From: WHSW01 sp963846165
GTDB taxonomy: Bacteria > Actinomycetota > Thermoleophilia > Solirubrobacterales > 70-9
Direction: 5' to 3'
NCBI GenBank assembly: GCA_963846165.1
Contig: CAWJUU010000005.1
Coordinates: forward strand, 186,001 to 250,000
Length of the DNA stretch: 64,000 bases
Positions 23,648-34,521 of this stretch are shown here, one piece after another. Position 1 is the first letter of the stretch. The number at the start of each line of letters is the position of its first letter. A model generated the notes under the pieces. The model searched no databases and was not told the origin of the DNA. It saw only the letters and a program-made list of their open reading frames with translations. The translations under genes were made by a program, and so were the position numbers.

Positions 23648-24187
23648 CTACCTGTCGCCGGCCGGCGGGCGGACGCCAACCTGCATTCGGAAGCGCACCT
23701 CGAGCGGGCTGCCGAAGCTCGGCCGACGCTGAGTTCCGCCGTCGAGGTGGAACCCGAGCGACTCGTAGAAGGCGATGTTGCGCTGACTCTCGGCCAGCGT
23801 CCAGACGATTGCCTCGGCGAAGCCGGAATCCGCAAGACGGTCGAGCGCTCCGTGGACGAGGTCGCGCCCGACCCCCCGGCGCCAGTGATCGGGGTGAACG
23901 TAGAGGGCGACGATCTCGCCCTCGTTCTCGTGAGCCCCGCGATCGCGGCTGGCGCCGAGCATGAGCAATCCGCGGACCGAGCCCTCGACCTCGGCCGCGA
24001 GGATCTCGCTGCCGTCCGAGCCGCCCGCGATCCGCTCCGAGATCCGCTCCGGCCGCCAGGCGCGCCCGGGGTCGATCTCGTCGGGGACGATGCCCCGGAA
24101 GCCCTCACGCCACGCCGCGACCGCGGTCTCGGCCAGCTCGTCGATGTCCTCGGGCCGTGCGAGGCGGATCGTGGTTTGGTCCGTCAT
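23648..24187 (-). CDS. GNAT-family N-acetyltransferase
   Basis: 179 aa. N-terminal IRLARPEDIDELAETAVAAWREGFRGIVPDEI, acceptor region, and the acetyl-CoA binding motif A around VALYVHPDHWRRGVGRDLVHGALDRL (R-x-x-G-x-G/A), then FYESLGFHLDGGTQRRP. Substrate unknown. The ATG overlaps the stop of the upstream SDR gene as ATGA (24184-24187), so the two are probably translated together. Confidence 0.85.
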   Translation of the reverse strand: MTDQTTIRLARPEDIDELAETAVAAWREGFRGIVPDEIDPGRAWRPERISERIAGGSDGSEILAAEVEGSVRGLLMLGASRDRGAHENEGEIVALYVHPDHWRRGVGRDLVHGALDRLADSGFAEAIVWTLAESQRNIAFYESLGFHLDGGTQRRPSFGSPLEVRFRMQVGVRPPAGDR

Positions 24188-25116
24188 GCCGGTGGATTGT
24201 CGAGATGCCAGCGCACCGATCTCCCGGTTCTCTCGGCCGCTGGGCCGTGACGCCAGCCGAGCATCCGCTCCGCCTTCGCCGGGCTGACCAGCAGGTGCTG
24301 GGGGAGCGCGGTGGTCAGCTCGAGGTCGTCGGCGACCTCTGCATCGGGGACGGTGGCCAGATCCCCGGTCCAGCCCGCAGAGGCGAGGATCTGCTCGACC
24401 CAGGCCCGGATCGAGCCGCATGGCCACTCGCAGAGGTTGAACACCTCGCCCGCGGCGGTCCGGGCCTCGAGCGCGCCGCGGATACCGGCCGCGACGTCGC
24501 CCACGTACCCGCGTGAGCCCAGCCAGTCCCCGGTGCCGATCTCGATTCGTTGGACATCAGCCCGCACGCGAGAAAGGATGAACTCCTCGCGCCGCTGATA
24601 GTCATGCTCCCCGTAGACGAACGGCAGCCGCAGCACTGTGGCGCCTCGTTCGAGGTACGCGCGCTCGACGTCGAGCTTCTCGTAGCGCGAGTGGTCGAAG
24701 TCCCAGCCGTCGCGGCGGTGCTCGCGATCGGGCGACGGCTCGGTTCGCACGGGGCTCTGCTCGTCGAGCGGCACGGCGTCGGTAGCCCTACCCGCCCAAA
24801 GCGATGCGAAAGCTCGGTAGACGTCGACGCTCGAGATCACGATCAGGCGGACGTCGCCGAAGCAGCCGAGCGCGACTTCGGCGTCCTCGGCGGTCATGGC
24901 CGAGAGATCAACCACCGCTTCAGGCCCGAAGGTGCCGAGTTGATCACGATGCCGGGCAAGGTCGCGTCGGTTGGCGTGCAGGTGTTCGGCGACTGCCAGC
25001 TCGGTTGGCTCGTGCCTGCCTCGGTGCACGAGCAACAGCTCGTGTCCGGCTTCGATCAGCTCCGAGCTGACGGCCCGGCCGATGAAACGGGTGCCCCCGA
25101 GTACCGCGACCCGCAC
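24184..25116 (-). CDS. NAD-dependent epimerase/dehydratase-type SDR
   Basis: 310 aa. Extended SDR with the glycine-rich VAVLGGTRFIGRAVSSELIEAGHEL, VVDLSAM near the nucleotide edge, SSVDVYRAF in place of the usual serine region, and a YEKLDVERAYLE segment holding YxxxD rather than the canonical YxxxK, so catalysis by the standard Tyr-Lys pair is doubtful. C-terminal RGYVGDVAAGIRGALEA and GEVFNLCE match sugar-nucleotide epimerases and chloroplast CSP41-like RNA-binding SDRs. Transcribed first in a pair with the GNAT gene. Confidence 0.75.
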   Translation of the reverse strand: MRVAVLGGTRFIGRAVSSELIEAGHELLLVHRGRHEPTELAVAEHLHANRRDLARHRDQLGTFGPEAVVDLSAMTAEDAEVALGCFGDVRLIVISSVDVYRAFASLWAGRATDAVPLDEQSPVRTEPSPDREHRRDGWDFDHSRYEKLDVERAYLERGATVLRLPFVYGEHDYQRREEFILSRVRADVQRIEIGTGDWLGSRGYVGDVAAGIRGALEARTAAGEVFNLCEWPCGSIRAWVEQILASAGWTGDLATVPDAEVADDLELTTALPQHLLVSPAKAERMLGWRHGPAAERTGRSVRWHLDNPPA

Positions 25117-25128
25117 CGGCTACAGCAC

Positions 25129-25509
25129 TTACGCGGCGCCCGCCGCCTCGAGCATCTCGCGCATGCGCTCGGCGAGCGCATGCATGCCGCTCATCGGTCG
25201 CACCATGACGATCAGCTCGACCGCTCGGCCGTCGGCGCCGAAGCGCAGGATGTCGGCGCCCTGGACCTCGCGCTCGCCGACCCTGGCCTCGAACACGAGC
25301 ACCGCGGTGTCGCCGGTCTCGATCTGGTCGGTGTAACGGAAGTCCTCGAACACCTGGACGACGGCGCCGAGGAGCACCTTGATCGCCTCGCGCCCCTCAT
25401 AGGGCTTGTAGACGACCGGGCTGCGGAAGGTCGCGTCCTCGGCGAAGAGCTCGTCCACCTGCGAGAAGTCCTTGGCCTCGGCGGCCGCGCGGAAAGCGTC
25501 GCTTCGCAT
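25129..25509 (-). CDS. SnoaL-like / NTF2-like fold protein
   Basis: 126 aa. Small alpha+beta barrel pattern: MRSDAFRAAAEAKDFSQVDELFAEDATFRSPVVYKPYEG, REAIKVLLGAVVQVFEDFRYTD, then three strands (TAVLVFEARVGEREVQGADILRF, AVELIVMVRP). This is the fold of ketosteroid-isomerase-like and binding proteins; no ligand predicted. The sequence is of a different subgroup from the MSQEN-type protein at 1025. It lies 9 bases upstream-side of the HMG-CoA lyase stop, so may be in the same transcript. Confidence 0.78.
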   Translation of the reverse strand: MRSDAFRAAAEAKDFSQVDELFAEDATFRSPVVYKPYEGREAIKVLLGAVVQVFEDFRYTDQIETGDTAVLVFEARVGEREVQGADILRFGADGRAVELIVMVRPMSGMHALAERMREMLEAAGAA

Positions 25510-25518
25510 GGGCTAAGC

Positions 25519-26439
25519 CTATGCGCCCGCCCAATTCACCGGCCCGGCAGTCAGCACGTGCGCTCCGAGCGGGCGGCCGAGGACGTCCTGCACCGCGCGC
25601 GAGGCCTCGATCAGCTTCGGCAGGTCGACCCCGGTCCCGATCCCCATCTCCTCGAGCATCGAGACGAGGTCCTCGGTCGAGATGTTGCCGGTCGCCCCCG
25701 GGGGCACCGGGCAGCCGCCGAGCTCGCCGAAGGCCGACTCGAACGACTCGATCCCGGCGCCGAGCGCGGCATGAACGTTGGCGAGCCCCTGGCCGCGGGT
25801 GTTGTGGAAGTGGGCGGTGAGCTCGACCTCCGGCAGCCGCTCGCACGCCGCGGCGAAGAACTCGCCGACCTGGCGCGGGTTCGCCATCCCGGTGGTGTCG
25901 CCGAAGGCGATCTCCTCACAGCCGGCGGCGGCCAGGCGCTCGGCGATCTCGAAGACGCGCTCGGGCGCGACCTTGCCCTCATAGGGACATCCGAAGCTGA
26001 CCGAGATCACGCCCTCGCAGCGAAGGCCCTCGGCGCGGGCGCGCCCGACAACCCGCTCGAGCTCGGCGAGCGACTCGCCGACCGAGCGGTTGACGTTCTT
26101 GCGGTTGTGTGCCTCCGATGCGGAGAGGAAGAGGTTGACCTCGTCGAAGCGATCGCGCTGGGCGAGCGCGCGCTCGAGCCCGCGCTCGTTCGGGACCAGG
26201 ACCGAGTAGGCAACCCCGTCGACCCGCTCGACTTGCGCCAGCACCTCCTCGGCGTCGGCGAGCTGCGGGATCACGTCCGGGCGCACGAACGACGTCACCT
26301 CCAGCCGCCGCAGGCCGGTACGGGCGAGCATCTCGATCAAGCGCAACTTCTCCGCGGTCGGGATCACCTCGGGTTCGTTCTGGAACCCGTCCCGCGGCCC
26401 GACCTCGCGGATCCGCACGCTCTGCGGCAGCTCGCTCAC
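25519..26439 (-). CDS. Hydroxymethylglutaryl-CoA lyase
   Basis: 306 aa from the GTG at 26439, which is where family homology begins (SVRIREVGPRDGFQNEPEVI). Metal and substrate motifs: REVGPRDGFQNE, SVSFGCPYEG, AFGDTTGMANP, LTAHFHNTRGQG (His-x-His metal ligands) and the catalytic-cysteine loop GGCPVPPGATGNISTED. It splits HMG-CoA to acetyl-CoA and acetoacetate, the last step of leucine breakdown; acetoacetate can be reactivated by the synthetase at 11678. Confidence 0.93.
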   Translation of the reverse strand: MSELPQSVRIREVGPRDGFQNEPEVIPTAEKLRLIEMLARTGLRRLEVTSFVRPDVIPQLADAEEVLAQVERVDGVAYSVLVPNERGLERALAQRDRFDEVNLFLSASEAHNRKNVNRSVGESLAELERVVGRARAEGLRCEGVISVSFGCPYEGKVAPERVFEIAERLAAAGCEEIAFGDTTGMANPRQVGEFFAAACERLPEVELTAHFHNTRGQGLANVHAALGAGIESFESAFGELGGCPVPPGATGNISTEDLVSMLEEMGIGTGVDLPKLIEASRAVQDVLGRPLGAHVLTAGPVNWAGA

Positions 26440-26527
26440 GCCCCAGAGGTTAGGCGGCGCGCGGCGGTGGTTGACGCATTGACCACCCATGCGGTGGTCA
26501 GTGCGTCACGCGTGGCGGTTGGCTCGG

Positions 26528-27262
26528 TCAGACCATGCCGAGGCCGCCGGAGACGCCGAGCGTCTCGCCGGTGACGTAGGAGGCGTCGTCGGAGGCGAGG
26601 AAGGCGACGGCGGCGGCGACCTCCTCGGGCTGTCCGAGGCGGCGCAGCTGGGTCGTCTCCTTCATCGTCTCGATGATCTTCTCGCCGATCTCGCCGAACT
26701 CGAGCGCCCCCATCAGCAGCGGGGTCTCGATCGGGCCCGGGGCGATCGCGTTCGCGGTGATCCCGTGGCGAGCGCCCTCGCGCGCGATCACCTTCGTGAA
26801 CGCGATCACGCCGCCCTTTGCCGCCGAGTACACGGCGGAGCCCTTCGAGCCCACGCGCCCGGCCTCGGAAGCGATGTTGACGATCCGCCCGTAGCCCGCA
26901 TCCTGCATCCCCGGCAGGACGGCGTGGGTGCATGCGATCACGCCGGTGAGGTTGATCGCGATGATCCGCTCCCACATCGCGGGATCGGTGTTGGCGAAGA
27001 ACCCGAACTCGTCGGTCCCGGCGTTGTTGATCAGGACCGAGAACGGGCCGTGCTGGGCGACGAGGTCGCGCGAGGACTGCGGCTGGGTCACGTCGAGGTG
27101 GCCCGGGGTGGCGCCGATCTCCGCCGCCACCGCCGCGGCGCCGTCGGTGTTGACGTCGCCGATCACGACCGCGGCCCCCTCGGCGGCCAGCCGCGCCGCG
27201 ATCGCCGCGCCGATGCCGCTCGCGCCGCCGGTGACCAGCGCCCGCTGTCCCTCGAGCCTCAT
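26528..27262 (-). CDS. SDR-family oxidoreductase (3-oxoacyl-ACP reductase / 3-hydroxybutyrate dehydrogenase type)
   Basis: 244 aa from the ATG at 27262. Classical SDR: TGGASGIGAAIAARLA (cofactor loop), GDVNTDG acidic residue suggesting NAD preference, NNAG at ~86-89, the catalytic IASEAG...YSAAKGG (Ser, Tyr, Lys), PGPIETPL, and SYVTGETLGVSGGLGMV at the end. The substrate is not determined; 3-hydroxyacyl substrates fit the acyl-CoA context. Divergent from the F420 reductase gene with only 17 bases between the start codons. Confidence 0.88.
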   Translation of the reverse strand: MRLEGQRALVTGGASGIGAAIAARLAAEGAAVVIGDVNTDGAAAVAAEIGATPGHLDVTQPQSSRDLVAQHGPFSVLINNAGTDEFGFFANTDPAMWERIIAINLTGVIACTHAVLPGMQDAGYGRIVNIASEAGRVGSKGSAVYSAAKGGVIAFTKVIAREGARHGITANAIAPGPIETPLLMGALEFGEIGEKIIETMKETTQLRRLGQPEEVAAAVAFLASDDASYVTGETLGVSGGLGMV

Positions 27263-27279
27263 GGCCGCGGGAGGATATT

Positions 27280-27987
27280 GTGCGCCGCCCCATGGCACTT
27301 GCCGACAAGGCGATCCCGATCATCGGCGGCACCGGCGCGCTCGGCTACGGGCTCGCGCTGCGCTGGGCCCGAGCCGGGCACGCGGTCGTGATCGGCTCGC
27401 GCAGCGAGGAGCGCGCGGCCGAGACCGCGCGCAAGCTCTCCAAGCTCGCCCCCGACGCCGAGATCGAGGGCCTGCCGAACGACCTCGCGGCCAAGCAGGG
27501 ATCGATCGTCTTCCTCACCGTGCCTTTCCGCGCTCAGTCGGAGAACCTCAACAACCTGCGTGAGGCGCTCGAGCCGGGCCAGCTGCTGGTCGACTGCACG
27601 GTGCCGCTCGCCGCGGCGGTGAGCGGCAAGGCGACGCGCTCGCTCGGCGTCTGGCAGGGCTCCGCCGCCCAGCAGGCCCAGGAGATGGTCCCCGACGGGG
27701 TGAACGTGGTCGCTGCGCTGCACACGGTGAGCGCGCCCACGCTCGCCGACCCGGGGGCCGAGCTCGGCGAGGACGTTCTGCTCTGTGGCGACCGCAAGTC
27801 CGACAAGGCGCGGGTGGCGCGGCTGATCGAGGCGATCGCCGGCCTGCGCGCCGTCAACGCCGGCCAGCTCGAGATGGCGCGCATCGTCGAGCAGCTGACG
27901 CCGATGCTGATCTCGATCAACGCCCGCTACAAGACTCACGCCGGGATCCGGATCAGCGGCCTTTCCGAGGCCGACCACTGGGAATGA
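27280..27987 (+). CDS. fno: F420:NADPH oxidoreductase (F420-dependent NADP reductase)
   Basis: 235 aa. The GTG at 27280 has GGGAGG 5-6 bases upstream; the ATG at 27292 would be 17 bases away, so GTG is preferred. The NADP-binding IPIIGGTGALGYGLALRWARAGHAVVIGSRSEERA, the VFLTVPFRAQSENL segment and the DCTVPL...VVAALHTVSA region match Fno/NpdG. The enzyme passes hydride between NADPH and coenzyme F420. It heads the F420 operon: cofD starts 37 bases downstream, and cofC and cofE follow. Confidence 0.9.
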   Translation: MRRPMALADKAIPIIGGTGALGYGLALRWARAGHAVVIGSRSEERAAETARKLSKLAPDAEIEGLPNDLAAKQGSIVFLTVPFRAQSENLNNLREALEPGQLLVDCTVPLAAAVSGKATRSLGVWQGSAAQQAQEMVPDGVNVVAALHTVSAPTLADPGAELGEDVLLCGDRKSDKARVARLIEAIAGLRAVNAGQLEMARIVEQLTPMLISINARYKTHAGIRISGLSEADHWE

Positions 27988-28024
27988 CGCGAGGCCGTCA
28001 GGCCTCCGGGGCGCCCGCCCGGCG

Positions 28025-28939
28025 ATGAGCGTCGTCTGCCTCGCCGGCGGCACGGGCGGCGCGAAGCTCGCCGCCGGGCTTCAGGACGTGGTCGGACGGG
28101 AGCTGTCGGTGATCGCCAACACCGCCGACGACGTCGAGGTCCACGGTCTGCTCGTCTCTCCCGACCCCGACCTGATCACGTACTGGCTCGCCGGCGAGAT
28201 CGACGAGGAGCGCGGCTGGGGCATCCGCGACGACACCTTCGTCGTCGCCGAGCGGCTCGAGCGGCTCGGCGCGCCGGGCTGGTTCAGGCTCTCCGATCGC
28301 GACCTGGCGACCTGCCTCTACCGCACCCACTTCATTGCCGAGGGCGGCACGCTGACCGCAGCTCAGGCGCAGATCGCGGCGGCGCTGGGCGTACCTGCGA
28401 GCGTGCTGCCGATGTGCGAGCAAGCCGTGCGCACCCGGGTGCTGACCCCGGCCGGGACGCGCGGTCTACAGGAGTTCCTGATCCTCGACCGTGGCGAGGC
28501 GCCGATCGAGGCCGTCGAGCTCGAGGGGATCGCCGATGCTCGTCCCACCGCCCAGGTGCTGGCGGCCCTGGCCGCGGCCGAGGTCGTGATCGTCGGCCCG
28601 TCGAACCCGGTGATCTCGATCGGCCCGATCCTCGCGGTGCCGGGAATGCGTGAGGCGATCGCGGCGGCGCCGGGGAAGGTCGTGGCGGTGAGCCCGTTGG
28701 TGGCGGGACACGCTGTCAAGGGGCCCACCGAGGCGTTCATGACCGCGATCGGCCGCCCGGTCACCGCGGCCGGCGTCGCCTCGCTCTACGCGGGAGTGAT
28801 CGACGCGATGGTCGTCGACGAGGGCGATCCGGACCCGGGGCCGAAGGACATCCCGGTGCTCAGCTGCCCGACCGTGATGGAGGGCGCCAGCGGGCGGCGC
28901 GCGCTCGCCGAACGGGTGCTCGAGTTCGCCCGGGCATGA
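28025..28939 (+). CDS. cofD: 2-Phospho-L-lactate transferase (FbiA/CofD)
   Basis: 304 aa. Opens with VVCLAGGTGGAKLAAGLQDV, the P-loop-like family start, followed by VIANTADDVEVHGLLVSPDPDLITYWLAG, DRDLATCLYRTHFI, GPSNPVISIGPILAVPG and SPLVAGHAVKGPT, all typical of CofD. It joins the phospholactate (or phosphoenolpyruvate) moiety from the GDP-activated intermediate to the deazaflavin Fo, giving F420-0 or its dehydro form. Followed by cofC after 7 bases. Confidence 0.95.
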   Translation: MSVVCLAGGTGGAKLAAGLQDVVGRELSVIANTADDVEVHGLLVSPDPDLITYWLAGEIDEERGWGIRDDTFVVAERLERLGAPGWFRLSDRDLATCLYRTHFIAEGGTLTAAQAQIAAALGVPASVLPMCEQAVRTRVLTPAGTRGLQEFLILDRGEAPIEAVELEGIADARPTAQVLAALAAAEVVIVGPSNPVISIGPILAVPGMREAIAAAPGKVVAVSPLVAGHAVKGPTEAFMTAIGRPVTAAGVASLYAGVIDAMVVDEGDPDPGPKDIPVLSCPTVMEGASGRRALAERVLEFARA

Positions 28940-28946
28940 TTGGCCC

Positions 28947-29627
28947 GTGAGGGCGACGGCGATCATCCCGGTGAAGCGCTTCGGGCAGGCGAAGCAACGG
29001 CTGCTCGAGACGCTCGATCGACCGCAACGGGCGGCGCTGGTCAAGGCGATGCTCGCCGACGTGCTCGTCGCCGTCTCGTCGGCCGAGGCCGTCGAGCGCC
29101 TGATCGTCGTCACCGCGGAGGGGCGGGCGGAGCGGATCGCTCTCCGCCACGCGCAACGCACCACGACCCCGCTCGAGGTGCTTCAGGAGCCCGCGGACCG
29201 CGGCCATTCCGAGGCCGCCACCCTGGGCATCATCCGGGCGCTCGCGCTCGGCGCCGAGTGCGTCGCGCTGCTGCCGGGTGACTGCCCGCTGCTCGATCCG
29301 GAGGAGCTCGATCTCGCCCTCGGCCGGATGGCCGCCGGCCGGGTAGCGGTCGTGCCGGATCGCCACGGCACCGGCACCAACGCGCTCTTGCTGGCGCCCG
29401 CCGACGCGATCGGGCCCGCGTTCGGCGAGGGCAGCATGGAGCGCCACCGCGAGCGCGCGGTGCGCGCCGGTCACGAGGTCGCGGTCGAGGCGATCGACTC
29501 GCTTGCGCTCGACCTCGACACGCCGGCCGACCTGGAAGTGCTTGCCGCCGTGCTCGCCGAGCGGCCTGGGCGGGCGCCCTCGACCGCACAGGCGCTGGGA
29601 AGGCTCGGCCCGCGGGCAGGCCCCTGA
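28947..29627 (+). CDS. cofC: 2-Phospho-L-lactate guanylyltransferase (FbiD/CofC)
   Basis: 226 aa from GTG. Nucleotidyltransferase fold: AIIPVKRFGQAKQRL at the N-terminus, LIVVTAEGRAE, LQEPADRGHSEAATLGI, LLPGDCPLLDPEELDLAL (metal-binding Asp) and VPDRHGTGTNALLLAP. It activates phospholactate or phosphoenolpyruvate with GTP for CofD. The position between cofD and cofE, with 1 base to cofE, shows tight co-expression. Confidence 0.93.
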   Translation: MRATAIIPVKRFGQAKQRLLETLDRPQRAALVKAMLADVLVAVSSAEAVERLIVVTAEGRAERIALRHAQRTTTPLEVLQEPADRGHSEAATLGIIRALALGAECVALLPGDCPLLDPEELDLALGRMAAGRVAVVPDRHGTGTNALLLAPADAIGPAFGEGSMERHRERAVRAGHEVAVEAIDSLALDLDTPADLEVLAAVLAERPGRAPSTAQALGRLGPRAGP

Positions 29628-29628
29628 G

Positions 29629-30396
29629 ATGCCGCCGCGGCTCGAGTTGATAGCGCTGCCGGGCCTGCCCGAGGTCTCCGAGGGCGCCGAGCTGGGGACG
29701 CTGATCTGCTCCGGGGTTCGCGATAGCGGGCTCGCGCTCACCGACCAGGACGTGATCGTGATCTCGCAGAAGGTCGTCTCGAAGGCCGAGGGACGCCTCC
29801 GCAGCCTCGAGCAGGTCGAGCCGGGCGGGCGTGCCCGAGAGCTTGCGGCCAAGCTCGGCAAGGATGCGCGCGTGGTCGAGCTGGTGCTCGCCGAGTCGCG
29901 GCGGGTCGTGCGCGCCGAGCACGGGGTGCTGATCGTCGAGACGCACGGGGGCTGGATCTGCGCCAATGCCGGGATCGACGCCTCGAACGTTCCCGGCGCC
30001 AAAACGGTGACCCTGCTGCCCGATGACGCCGACGCCTCAGCGCGCAGGATCCGCGCCGAGATCGGCGCCGCCTGTGGCAGCCGCCCAGCGGTCGTCGTCG
30101 CCGACAGCTTCGGCCGTCCGTGGCGGATCGGTCAGGCCGATGTCGCGATCGGCTGCGCCGGCCTGGTCGCGCTGGACGATTGGCGCGGGCGCGAGGACGC
30201 TCACGGACGCGAGCTCTCGGCGACCTCGGTCGCGACCGCCGACCAACTCGCCGCGGCGGCCGACCTCGCCCGGGACAAGCTCTCCGGAACCCCGGTCGTC
30301 GTCATCCGCGGTGCGGGCAGATGGCGTACGGACGCCGACGGCCCGGGTGCGGCCGCGCAGCTGCAGCGGCCGGCCGGCGAGGACCTGTTCCGCTGA
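29629..30396 (+). CDS. cofE: F420-0:gamma-glutamyl ligase (CofE domain of FbiB)
   Basis: 255 aa from the ATG one base after the cofC stop. Motifs: DQDVIVISQKVVSKAEGRL, RVVRAEHGVLIVETHGGWICANAGIDASN, VVVADSFGRPWRIGQADVAIGCAG and DKLSGTPVVVIRGAG. It adds glutamates to F420-0. The mycobacterial FbiB carries an extra C-terminal nitroreductase-like domain; here the protein stops at CofE length, so the dehydro-F420 reductase step must be encoded elsewhere or not be needed. Converges on the cupin genes with 4 bases between stops. Confidence 0.94.
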   Translation: MPPRLELIALPGLPEVSEGAELGTLICSGVRDSGLALTDQDVIVISQKVVSKAEGRLRSLEQVEPGGRARELAAKLGKDARVVELVLAESRRVVRAEHGVLIVETHGGWICANAGIDASNVPGAKTVTLLPDDADASARRIRAEIGAACGSRPAVVVADSFGRPWRIGQADVAIGCAGLVALDDWRGREDAHGRELSATSVATADQLAAAADLARDKLSGTPVVVIRGAGRWRTDADGPGAAAQLQRPAGEDLFR

Positions 30397-30400
30397 CTGC

Positions 30401-30826
30401 CTAGAAGTCCGGCTCCCAGTCGGCGTGGGGCTTCTTGCCCCCGAGCGGGTCCGGAGCCCCCTCCTCGGTGAACTCCGGAGGCTCGTATGGCCGCCCGGGC
30501 GCAGCGCCCAACGCGAGCACCCGAGCGCCCTCGTCACCGGTGACGATCTTGCGCTTCTCGCCCGGCCCGATGCGCACCCAGACGCCGGGCGCCAGCTCGT
30601 GCTCCTCGCCCCCCGCGCGCAGCGTCGCGCTGCCCGAGAGCGCGGTGTAGACCTCCTCCTGGTGGTCGTGGGCCTGGTCATGCTCGGGATAGTCGGCGAA
30701 GTTGGGCGGCAGCTCCATGACCGCGATTCCGATCGAGGTCACGCCCAAGCCCGCGCGGACGCGGCGAAAGCCACCGCCGAAGATCGACTCGAAGTCCTCG
30801 ATGCGCTTGATCGTCACGTCAGCCAT
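30401..30826 (-). CDS. Cupin-domain protein
   Basis: 141 aa. Single cupin barrel: PEHDQAHDHQEEVYTALSGSATL carries the metal-binding His/Glu set of motif 1 (H-x(n)-H-x-x-E), and LAPGVWVRIGPGEKRKI stands for motif 2. It begins MADVTIKRIEDFESIFGGGFRRVRAGLGVTS, nearly the same as the paralogue upstream. Small cupins bind metals or act as isomerases/dioxygenases; function unknown. Its ATG lies inside the upstream gene, which ends 8 bases later, so they are translationally coupled. Confidence 0.85.
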   Translation of the reverse strand: MADVTIKRIEDFESIFGGGFRRVRAGLGVTSIGIAVMELPPNFADYPEHDQAHDHQEEVYTALSGSATLRAGGEEHELAPGVWVRIGPGEKRKIVTGDEGARVLALGAAPGRPYEPPEFTEEGAPDPLGGKKPHADWEPDF

Positions 30827-31211
30827 CGAGCGGATCCGGCTCGCCCTCTTCGGTGAACTTGGTGACCTCGAACGCCTGGCCCGGCACGCCCCCCAAGACG
30901 AGCACCTGCGCCCCCCCGTCGCCTGTGACGAGCTTGCGGGTCTCGTTCGGACCGACCCGCGCGAACAGGCCCGGGGTCAGCGGGTGTTCCTCGCCGCCGA
31001 CCTGAAGTGTCGCCGCACCCTCGAGCACCAGATAGACCTCCTCCTGGCCGTCGCCGGAGTGGTCATGCTCGGGGTGGCGGGTCTCGTTCGGGGGAAAGCG
31101 CAGGATCTGCATCCCGAACGAGGTCACACCGAGGCCGGAGCGCGCCTTGAGCATGCCGCCTCCAAAGGTCGACTCGAACTCGTCCGTGCGCTTGACCGTG
31201 ACATCGGCCAT
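30819..31211 (-). CDS. Cupin-domain protein, tandem paralogue
   Basis: 130 aa; MADVTVKRTDEFESTFGGGMLKARSGLGVTSFGMQIL matches the N-terminus of the downstream paralogue. Cupin motif 1: PEHDHSGDGQEEVYLVLEGAATLQVGG; motif 2 region: LTPGLFARVGPNETRKL. Metal ligands His-x-His...Glu present. The stop overlaps the next gene's start by 8 bases. Function unknown; the pair lies between cofE and the alcohol dehydrogenase/fbiC genes on the opposite strand to cofE. Confidence 0.85.
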   Translation of the reverse strand: MADVTVKRTDEFESTFGGGMLKARSGLGVTSFGMQILRFPPNETRHPEHDHSGDGQEEVYLVLEGAATLQVGGEEHPLTPGLFARVGPNETRKLVTGDGGAQVLVLGGVPGQAFEVTKFTEEGEPDPLDG

Positions 31212-31267
31212 CGGGCAACCCTACCGCCGATGCCGCTTGGCGATGCGCGGTCGAAGCGTGACGTACG

Positions 31268-32243
31268 TCACGGTGCGACGCGCAGAACCGCGGACCCTGT
31301 AAGCCGCCCGGAGCGGAGGTCGGCGAGCGCCTCGTTGGCGCGCTCGAGGCGGTACTCGGCGACGGTGGTCCGCACGCCTACCCGCGGCACGAGGTCGAGG
31401 AACTCCTCGCCGTCGCGGCGGGTGAGGTTGGCCACCGAGCGCACCTGGCGCTCGCCCCAGAGGATCTCGTACGGGAACGCGGGGATCTCGGTCATGTGGA
31501 TGCCGGCGCAGACGACGGCGCCACCGGGTGCGAGCGCGCGCAGCGCGACGGGCACCAGCTCGCCGGCCGGGGCGAAGATGATCGCTGCATCGAGGGGCTC
31601 CGGCAGCTCGCCGGCAGCACCCGCCCACTCGGCGCCGAGCCCGCGGGCGAAGGTCTGCTTGGCATCGTCGCCGGGACGTGTGACCGCGAACACCCGCCGG
31701 CCCTCGAACGCGGCGACCTGGGAGACGATGTGAGCCGAGGCGCCGAAGCCGAAGAGGCCGAGGCGCGCGGCGTCGCCGCACATCCTCAGCGCCCGGAATC
31801 CGATCAACCCGGCGCAGAGCAGCGGCGCCGTTTCGAGCTCGGGCGCGTCCGCGGGCAGCGGCAGGCAATAGCGCTCGTCGGCGACCACGAGCTCGGCGTA
31901 ACCGCCGTCGAGCTGATAGCCGGTGAAGCGAGCGCGCTCGCAGAGGTTCTCGCGCCCGGAGCGACAGTAGCGGCACTCGCCGCAGGTCCAGCCGAGCCAG
32001 GGGATGCCGACGCGGTCGCCGGTCGCGAACCGCTCCGCTCCTCGCCGGCCCCGACCACCTCGCCGACCACCTGGTGGCCGGGGACGAGCGGCAGCTTGGC
32101 TCGGCGAGCTCGCCGTCGACGATGTGGAGGTCGGTGCGACAGACACCGCAGGCGAGCACCCGAGCCGCAATTTGTCCCGCGGCCGGCTCGGGGTCTGGCA
32201 GCTCGACCGCCGTCAGCGGCCGTCCCGGAGCTTCGAGCACCAT
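31268..32243 (-). pseudogene. Zinc-dependent alcohol dehydrogenase, two frameshifts
   Basis: From the ATG at 32243: MVLEAPGRPLTAVELPDPEP, then ACGVCRTDLHIVDGELAEP with the catalytic-zinc Cys. One missing base near 32098 moves the frame to LPLVPGHQVVGEVVGAGEE (His of the GHE-type motif), and another near 32040 moves it again to ERFATGDRVGIPWLGWTCG, the four-Cys structural zinc site (CGECRYCRSGRENLC), and GLFGFGASAHIVSQVA for cofactor. The rest is intact to 31268. Both shifts are the same type, at G/C-rich spots, so a functional gene misread at two bases is plausible. Lies 17 bases after fbiC, likely co-transcribed. Confidence 0.75.
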
Positions 32244-32260
32244 CGCGCGCAGCGCGGGCC

Positions 32261-34459
<2,199 letters not shown>

Positions 34460-34521
34460 GCCAACAACCTACCGACCGCTCGCGCGGTCCGATTCCCGCC
34501 GCGCCCGCGCCCCCGCCGGGC

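Noticed and set aside
24550..26574. 674-codon plus-strand frame opposite the SDR, SnoaL-like and HMG-CoA lyase genes
   Set aside because: Antisense shadow with no recognisable domain; the minus strand carries three well-supported genes.
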